Positions 57,796 through 64,000 of a DNA stretch of 64,000 nt are shown here, piece by piece. The DNA comes from Panax quinquefolius (taxonomy: Eukaryota; Streptophyta; Magnoliopsida; Apiales; Araliaceae). The stretch lies in contig CM035153.1 in NCBI GenBank assembly GCA_020205615.1, positions 101,019,735 through 101,083,734 of the forward strand, read 5' to 3'. How positions within the stretch are numbered: position 1 is the first letter of the stretch; each line of letters opens with the position of its first letter. The notes under the pieces are model-generated. The model was not told where the DNA came from and searched no databases. It saw only the letters and a list, made by a program, of their open reading frames with translations. A program made the position numbers and the translations under genes.

Positions 57796-58574
57796 ACCTG
57801 TCGACGTCAGGATTTTTATTTATCCCTTTCTATTCTTGTCTTTTGGTGTTCTTATGTTAGGTGAGATTTATTTAAAAAAATAATTTTGAAAAGGTCCCAT
57901 ATATATATATGTCGATTTATTTGACCTGTAAGAGTCTTGATTGGTTATTTTTAAATGGTTGCACCAACTCAACCGAGAAAAGGTTTGCACAAAGACCTAG
58001 TGGTGTGACACTGTTTAACTTGTCTGCAAAACCAAAATTCGTTAGGGTCCGGGGGCTTGATTAAGCGGAGGGAAGGTGTTAGGTACCCCCCGACTTTCGT
58101 GATAACACGATTACCGCCACTTTTCAATTTAAACTTTTATTTGAATGTGTGTGTGTGTTAAGGTCTATGTGGAATTGTTTGGAAGTAGTGCTATGGCTCG
58201 TTTGCACCTATATAAAAAGGGTTTGACTTTTGTATAAAAGTTCAATTTTAACAAGATATAGTAGTAATGTTTTGTAAAACAGGTTTTTAAAACCCTTATG
58301 CTCAATAGTAATTGAGGCCTTTGATACTTCCATTTTATTATGTGCTTGGCTTGATTGCTTTTATTTTTGAGATGTGAAGCATCTTTAGAAAATAAGATAT
58401 ATAGCAGTACCGAACTCCTTATGGGCATGAGAGCCATCTAAGGAAATTCAGACATCGTGAATAATTTACAAGCTGGCTGCAGCTGAAAAATGTCCATCAC
58501 AGGAACCAAATATAGATTTGGGAACTAAATCTGTGATCACATGATTCTTAGGCTCGCATGACAAAGCAATATGT

Positions 58575-58838
58575 ACAAAAGCTAGAAAACGGTCTAGATT
58601 TGAATAAATCTAAGCATTCCAGCTTCAACGGTTCCAGTTTAGTCACCATGAATTAGTTAAAGTGAGAAATAGCCATATTTAGGCAAATCTAGCCCGCAGG
58701 CAAATAAAAGCTAGAAAAAGAACTAGAATTGAATAAATCTAAACGGAATTTCCAGCTTCAACGGTTCTAATTTAGTCACCATAAACCGGTCAAAGTGAGA
58801 AATGGCCAAATTTAGGCGAATCTAGCCCGCAGGCTGAT
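58575..58838. repeat. Two tandem ~132-bp repeats in the Tat LTR
   Basis: GCTAGAAAA...CTAGA...GAATAAATCTAA, then CCAGCTTCAACGGTTC and TAGCCCGCAGGC, occur at about 58575-58704 and 58705-58838. No coding content. Confidence 0.85.
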
Positions 58839-59365
58839 AAAATAGTTATATATATATATATACACAAAAGTAATAAACGCTCCAGATGTATATCCAGGCT
58901 CAATCAAACAGAGTTTGATGACAAGAAATATATATAAGTATTTATATATATACGAAAGCAGTAAATGCTCCGAATATTACATTCGGGCTCAATCGAAGCA
59001 TAATTCGATAATATATATATACGTATTTATATATATATAAAAGCAATAAAAAGCCATGGATCGACGATCCGGGCATACCCACATGGAGCGACTCTCAACG
59101 TAAGTAGATATATATACATAGAAGTGATAAACAACTTAAAAATCTAAAATATCTGACAGTGGGCTGCCAAGAAGACTTCAGATAGCTTTTGACACCTGAA
59201 AACTCGATTTTCACCGGTTAAATTTCAGCATGTTGTAAAACCATGCTCACAAGTGTTTAGAAAAAAGAAGCACTCAATTTGGAGCACTATAGAAGTGTGT
59301 ATAGAGTGAAATGGACAGGGTTTCCTCGCTCTTTTTTTTTCTTGAAATGGCTAACCCAAGGCCTC

Positions 59366-59373
59366 TATTTATA
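59366..59373 (-). promoter_or_regulatory. TATA box, inner U3 copy of the Tat LTR
   Basis: TATAAATA in sense, followed downstream by AGAGGCC and an A/T-rich run. This copy lies closer to the PBS, so it is the one expected to drive the normal genomic transcript. Confidence 0.65.
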
Positions 59374-59777
59374 GACCAGATGGCCGCAGGTCTACCTCCG
59401 GCTGCCCGAGTTTCCCCAGGCCGTGTGGGTCCAACTATCTCGATGTACGTGCAATCGTGAAATGCATTGTCTGCTTGAACCTCCATAACTTTTAATCTGG
59501 GCATCCTATTGAGGCGTGTCATACCTTTTCGGAATGCTGTTGTCAAGAGCTACATAATGACATAGGATAAGAGGTTGTACGAAGCAGGGAAGATGGGTCC
59601 ATGACTAGATATTCAAGTCTTCAAATTCTATCCGGTGTGCTGTCTTGTGTAGTAGTCACTCAGGATTTTGAGCTATGGTTCTTGTGGGACACTTCTGTAT
59701 AAAATGTGGGTTGAAATTATGTTGAGATGATGTGAATGTAGTATTGAGGTAGCAAAATGATGATTTTGCCCCTCAAC

Positions 59778-60160
59778 GGGGTTATCTTCGGTTTTGTGCG
59801 GATGTAGAAGTCGTTGCTTAGGGTTATCTCTGAGATTGGGCTGCTGTGAGTACTGAATGTCCTTAGGGTTATCTCTAAGGTGCCTTGACCTTCCGGGGTT
59901 ATCTTCGGGGTTTGAAATGAGTGTCCCGGGGTTGTCTCTGGGGTTGAAACTGACTTTTCCGAGGTTATCTCCGGAACTGGAACTGCATCCCTCGGGGTTA
60001 TCTCTGAGGTTGGAACTAAAACTCCCGGGGTTGTCTCCGGGACTGTAACTGAGTATCTCGAGGTTGTCTTCGAGATTTAAAACTGAGTATCCCGGGGTTG
60101 TCTCCGGAATTGAGCTGATTTTACTTCTAGGGTTATCTCTGGAAGATAATTTTGCCCTCC
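59778..60160. repeat. ~35-bp minisatellite (GGGGTTATCTC), inner U3 copy
   Basis: About nine units are built on CCCGGGGTTGTCTCCGGGA or CTCGGGGTTATCTCTGAGG followed by TTGGAACTGA. The paired CGGGG/CCGGG and CTCGG/CTGAG elements give small hairpins within units. Confidence 0.8.
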
Positions 60161-60264
60161 TATAAGGTTAGTAACATGAATACAAAATTTCGAGCGTCTA
60201 CATATACAAAAGTAGTAAACGCACCGGATATTATATTCAAAGCTCAATGAAATAGAGTTTGATG

Positions 60265-60309
<45 letters not shown>

Positions 60310-60345
60310 GAATATTATATTGGGCTCAATCGAAGCATAGTTTGG

Positions 60346-60404
<59 letters not shown>
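60265..60404. repeat. Two long (TA)n microsatellites
   Basis: TA runs at about 60268-60307 and 60350-60404 flank a short segment with GGGCTCAATCGAAGC. The poly-Tyr/Ile open frame on the minus strand is a translation of these runs, not a gene. Confidence 0.92.
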
Positions 60405-60407
<3 letters not shown>

Positions 60408-60694
60408 TCTCAACGTTAGTAGATATATATATACATAGAAGTGGTAAAAAGCATAAAAATTTAAAATATCTTATAGTAGGCTGCCAAGAAGACTTCCGAT
60501 AGCTTTTGATGCTTGAAAGCTCATTTTCCAATAGGTAAATTTCAGTATGTAGCAAAACACGAGCTTACAAGTGTTTAGAAAGAAGAATCACTCAGTTTAG
60601 AGCACTATAGAAGTGTTTACAGGTTGAAATGGACAGAGTTTTCTCTCCTTTTAATATTTTTCTTCCTCTTTTAAAATGAGAAACTCGAGACTCA

Positions 60695-60702
60695 TATTTA
60701 TA
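60695..60702 (-). promoter_or_regulatory. TATA box, outer U3 copy of the Tat LTR
   Basis: TATAAATA in sense, in the same context as the box at 59366-59373 (GGTCTATAAATA). It would start a transcript reading through the inner copy. Confidence 0.6.
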
Positions 60703-61119
60703 GACCCAGAAGCTGTGGGTCTAAACGCGGTACTGGTCTATTTGCGGCTGCCTGAGGTGCCTTGGGATCCGTGGGTCTCGTCGTTTCGAAGTACGTGCAC
60801 TCATGCAACGCGCTGTCCGCTCGAACCTTCATAACTTTCAATCCGGGCATCCGATAGAGGCGTACTATACCTTTCTAGGATGCTGATATTGAGAGCTACA
60901 CAATAACATGAGATTAGAGGTTGTACGAAGCTTGGAAGATAGGTCTATGACCTGATCTTCAAGTTTACAAAATATATCCGGTGTGTTGTCTTGTGTAGTA
61001 GTCACTCGGGATTTGAGCTATGGTTCTTGTGGAACACTTCTGTATAAAATGTGGGTTAAAATGATGTTGAGATGGCTTGAATGTAGTATCGAGGTGGTAA
61101 AATGATGATTTTGACCCTC

Positions 61120-61530
61120 ACCGGGGTTATCTCCAGCTTCGCGCAGATGTAGCAGTCGTTGTTCAGGGTTATCTCTGAGATTGGGCTACTGTGAAGGCTG
61201 AATGTCCTCAGGGTTATCTCTAAGATGCGCTTGACCTCCCGAGGTTATCTTTAGGGTTGGAACTGAGTGTCCCGGGGATGTCTCTAAGGTTAGAACTAAC
61301 TTCTCTAGGGTTATCTCTGAATTTAGAACTGTATCCCTCGGGGTTATCTCTGAGGTTGGAACTGAGTGTCCCAGAGTTATCTCCGGGATTGAAACTAAGT
61401 ATTCCAGGGTTGTCTCTGAGATTGAAAATTCTTCCCTCGGGGTTGTCTCCAAGGTTGGAACTGAATCTCCGGGGGTTGTCTCCGGGATTGAGTTGATTTG
61501 ACTTCCAGGGTTATCTCTGGAATATGATTT
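61120..61530. repeat. ~35-bp minisatellite (GGGGTTATCTC), outer U3 copy
   Basis: This is the partner of 59778-60160 in the duplicated U3, with the same CGGGGTTATCTCTGAGGTTGG units. Long open frames on both strands arise because the unit length lets one frame stay open. They are not genes. Confidence 0.8.
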
Positions 61531-61580
61531 TGCCCTCCTGCGAGGTTAGTAATAGGAATGCAAAATTTTGAGTGTCTACA

Positions 61581-63337
61581 TATGTCCCTCTTTATCATAT
61601 TCATGCAATATAATGTCATGGATAGGATAAAGATCACTAGACACTTGAAATGTGATAGATAATCATGATGTAAATGTAATTCAACCTGATGCAAATGTTG
61701 ATGCTGAGTGTATGAAGGAATGGAGGCTGCTCCCTGCATGATACTAGAGGATGTTGACATTTGGGGTTATCACCAAAGTCCGTAACCCTCATTGTAGACT
61801 TTCTACTGCAGATGTTCTTCTCATGTTCGAGAGACTCTTGGAGAATTGTGTGATGTCTGCTGAAGATCTGTATAATAGATTCGATCATCAGTCCTCCCCG
61901 ATGAGTATGGTTTTCCATGGTTTTCATCTCCAGGTGTTTCTAACGCTTCGTTGGAGTTACTGCCAATGATTTACACTGTCAGGGCTGCCCGACCTTCGTT
62001 GAAATGTCCTTCCACGGCTAATATAATCGGATCATCTCCGATGCTTCGCTGGATTTACTTGCCAACGACTAAAAATGTCAAGGCTATTTGACTTTTGTTG
62101 AAATGTCCTTCAATAATTGAGATCATCGGACCACCTCTAATGCTTCGCTGGATTTACTTGCCAATGACTAATGATATCAAGGTTGTCTGATCTTCATTGA
62201 AATGGTTTTCAATGGTTGAACATCATCGAACCACCTTTGATGCTTCACTGGATTTACGTGCGAACAGTTGATGATATATGGGTTGTCTGATCTTCGCTAA
62301 AATGTCCTTTAACGGCTGAGGATGTATGAAATCTTCGCTGGGGAATAGATTTCTGATGAGATGCATGGTTTTGATTGTAATTACAACCAGGTTAATGGTA
62401 TTGGACCTTTACGAGGTATTGCCACAGGTATATTTCAGTAGTTATGATCATCGACTTTGTGAACCCCATGTTTGGGCAAATACCATTGATTGATATATAG
62501 ACCAGCAATTTGGTATCTAAAAATCAGGATTTTAGGCTGTTCTGCTTAATCGCGTAACATCTTTTTTCCTGATTTGACTTTTTAGCTTATGGGACCTCTT
62601 TTGTAACTTAAATTAAATCGAGCCAAAGGGGGTGGGGACCACCCAGAATAGCCGCAGATAGACCCACGACCATCTGTGGATTCTATTTCAAGGCATTTCC
62701 CTTTCACAAGTCATTTTCACTTGATGCCACACATAGAATTCGAGAGTTCTTTTTCAGATCTACTGAGTTTGGGCTATTTTTTGTAAAATCCATCACCGTA
62801 CAAGTGTTCTGCACTATCCTGGCAACGTATGCATGTCTTCTTTTCATGTTTTGACCGTTGGAAAGTGAGTTATCATATGAAATGCTTCTAAACACATAGT
62901 AATGAATATGCATGCTCATATGACTTGATAACAAATATTCAACATAGTAAATGTTAGTATTTAACCATGCAGAACGTTTTGATATGAAAAAAATTAACTT
63001 TTAAAACAGTTAATTTGGCACCTTTTTATGCTATTTTTTCATCCTATTTGAGGACAAATGAGCAAAGGTTGTGAAGCAATGTAATCCTGGTAATTAGTCT
63101 ATCCTTATAGATTATGACTTTGATATTTTTCATGCATATAGGATGTCTATGACTATGAGTTGGTGTGCTATTGAATGGCCACCTAGTCATGCCTACGCGC
63201 ATGTGGATAATCCTTTTTACAAAGGAGACTCTGGCGATTTTTTTTTTCATGAATCTTGGCATTGAATGAACATGCATTTTTTAACTCTACTTAGACATAT
63301 GTTAAAGTAACCCAGTAGGCACATAATAGATCTAGAA
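61581..63337. other. DNA right of the Tat backbone, unassigned and repeat-like
   Basis: No gene is recognised. Next to the LTR the minus strand has a purine tract (AAAGAGGGA). From about 61930 to 62345 there is a tandem array (separate entry). From 62510 to 62700 there is a segment with GGGGTGGGGACCACCC and CCGCAGATAGACCCACGACC, loosely like U3 text in the Tat LTR. The rest, to 63337, is AT-rich with nothing recognisable. It may be the 3' noncoding region of another Tat element. Confidence 0.4.
61935..62345. repeat. Tandem ~110-bp repeats (CTTCGCTGGATTTACTTGCC)
   Basis: About four units carry ATGCTTCGCTGGATTTACTT, then a GACTAA(T/A)GAT block, a (T/G)CTGA(T/C)(C/T)TTCATTGAAATG block and ATCATCGGACCACCTC. 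Divergence between units is moderate. The position beside an LTR recalls the tandem repeats in Tat 3' regions. Confidence 0.8.
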
Positions 63338-64000
63338 GGGGGGGGGTTGAATAGATCCTTTTTGATTTCAAATACTTTTATCGTTTATTTTGTATTGCTA
63401 ACGAATTAGCATATGACAAACATAAGAATCTTTTGAAGCATAACGGAATAGTAAAAAATCCCCTTCATTGATATATTCATGAACATATATACATTGTTCG
63501 TAGAGTTAGTCTAGTTGTAAGAAGTTAATACATACATAACATTTATAGCAGTTAAGTACATTATGTAAATGATAAAAAGTAAATGACTGAATGTAAAAGA
63601 AAAAAGGGATTTTAAGTGGTTTAGAGACTCAAGCTCCTAATCCACTCTTCTGCTTTAACTAGCAGGAATTCCACTAAGGAAGGGCAGCACCATGAATCAC
63701 TAAGATTCCTTCAAGGCCAGTAGCCTTGAAACATCATTTCACTAAGAACTCTTCAAGTCTAGCAGACTTGGAACTCCTCTAGTTCCCTAGGAACTCTTCA
63801 AGCCCAGTAGGCTTGGAACTTCGCTTAGTCCCTCCGGACAAGGACCCCTCAGGTCCTGGGTAATTATTGGTATAGTTGTTGTTGTTGGTGCCTTGCTGCT
63901 AAGATGTCTTTAAGCTTGAACAACTTCTATTTTTAGCAGCTTGGCATGGTCCTCTTTACATTATGCGTGGATTCTAGACCACATCTTCTCTGATGTAACT
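63338..64000 (+). mobile_element. Possible start of another LTR retrotransposon LTR, cut by the window edge
   Basis: A purine tract with nine G residues (AGAAGGGGGGGGG, 63334-63346) is followed by TTGAATAGATCC, which resembles a polypurine tract abutting an LTR that begins TGAATAG at 63348. The following 650 bp are noncoding, with short repeats and hairpins (63710-63857). The family is not identified and no second end is visible. Confidence 0.3.
63710..63857 (+). repeat. Run of four hairpins with 5-nt loops
   Basis: Stem-loops at 63712-63728 (CAAGGC/GCCTTG), 63754-63770 (CAAGTC/GACTTG), 63799-63815 (CAAGCC/GGCTTG) and 63841-63857 (AGGACC/GGTCCT) all have five-base loops. The first three lie in a ~44-bp tandem repeat and differ at paired positions in ways that keep the stems. 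Confidence 0.7.

Larger units (their letters stand above)
57799..61580 (-). repeat. Tat backbone 5' LTR with tandemly duplicated U3
   Basis: In plus orientation it runs from TGTCGACGTCAGG at 57799 to GAGTGTCTACA at 61580; in sense it starts TGTAGACACTCAAAATTTTG and ends TGACGTCGACA. The outer 1.36 kb is duplicated in tandem: about 58857-60202 corresponds to 60203-61580, and both copies end in GCGTCTACA or GTGTCTACA. Each has its own TATA box and minisatellite. A CCGGGGG-containing U5 block (58045-58110) resembles that of other Tat LTRs. The partner 3' LTR is outside the window, so the target duplication cannot be checked. Confidence 0.78.

Noticed and set aside
57799..60202. Taking 60202 as the outer end of the Tat LTR
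   Set aside because: GTCTACA is a plausible terminus, but the sequence continues with a second, nearly complete copy of the same U3 ending in the same motif at 61580. I kept the longer limit while noting the alternative.
60268..60555. 95-residue minus-strand frame rich in Tyr and Ile
   Set aside because: It is a translation of TA microsatellites in an LTR.
61186..61496. Overlapping repeat-rich frames on both strands (88 and 79 residues)
   Set aside because: Both are translations of the ~35-bp minisatellite, whose unit keeps a frame open. Not evidence of a protein.
1..64000. A new defence, biosynthetic or other host gene system
   Set aside because: All long readable frames are LINE or Ty3/gypsy proteins. 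The novelty here is structural (tandem unit, nesting, duplicated U3), not a host gene cluster.

Overview
The window is heterochromatin-like plant DNA made of retrotransposons inserted into one another. I found no host gene, tRNA, rRNA or CRISPR array. The families present are plant Ty3/gypsy Tat and Athila lineages and an L1-type plant LINE. With LTRs of 1.5 to 4 kb, this suggests a flowering plant, probably a eudicot, with a repeat-rich genome. The species cannot be named from this sequence.

The backbone is one large minus-strand Tat/Ogre-like Ty3/gypsy element spanning almost the whole window. Its 5' LTR is on the right (57799-61580), followed leftwards by an Arg-type primer-binding site (57778-57795), gag (57031 down to 55787, then 40504-40307, then 21531-20617), protease and G-patch (13986 to about 12590), reverse transcriptase, two RNase H domains, integrase (ending at 9171), a 37-bp tandem array, and an accessory ORF on the opposite strand (3239-3904). 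Its 3' LTR lies beyond the left edge.

This backbone was broken by five insertions, and one of the inserted elements was itself hit. From left to right they are: (1) LINE-A, plus strand, ending in a poly-A tail at 3238, inside the antisense ORF; (2) a 4.15-kb solo LTR, 4697-8848, flanked by CTGTA; (3) LINE-B, minus strand, 14001-20602, with a 14-bp target duplication; (4) Athila-1, plus strand, 21532-40301, flanked by ACCAC, nearly complete in domain order but full of stops and frameshifts, with LINE-C (33478 to about 40248, minus strand) inside its 3' LTR; (5) Athila-2, minus strand, 40505-55786, which has lost its pol genes and carries a roughly 3.0-kb internal segment four times in tandem.

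Outside the backbone, 61581-63337 holds further repeat-like DNA, and 63338-64000 looks like the start of another LTR with a run of hairpins.

None of the coding regions is intact. A notable share of the differences between near-identical copies are small indels at CAG, CTG or CCG sites. This pattern may reflect sequencing error at CHG-methylated cytosines, so some frameshifts listed here may not be real.
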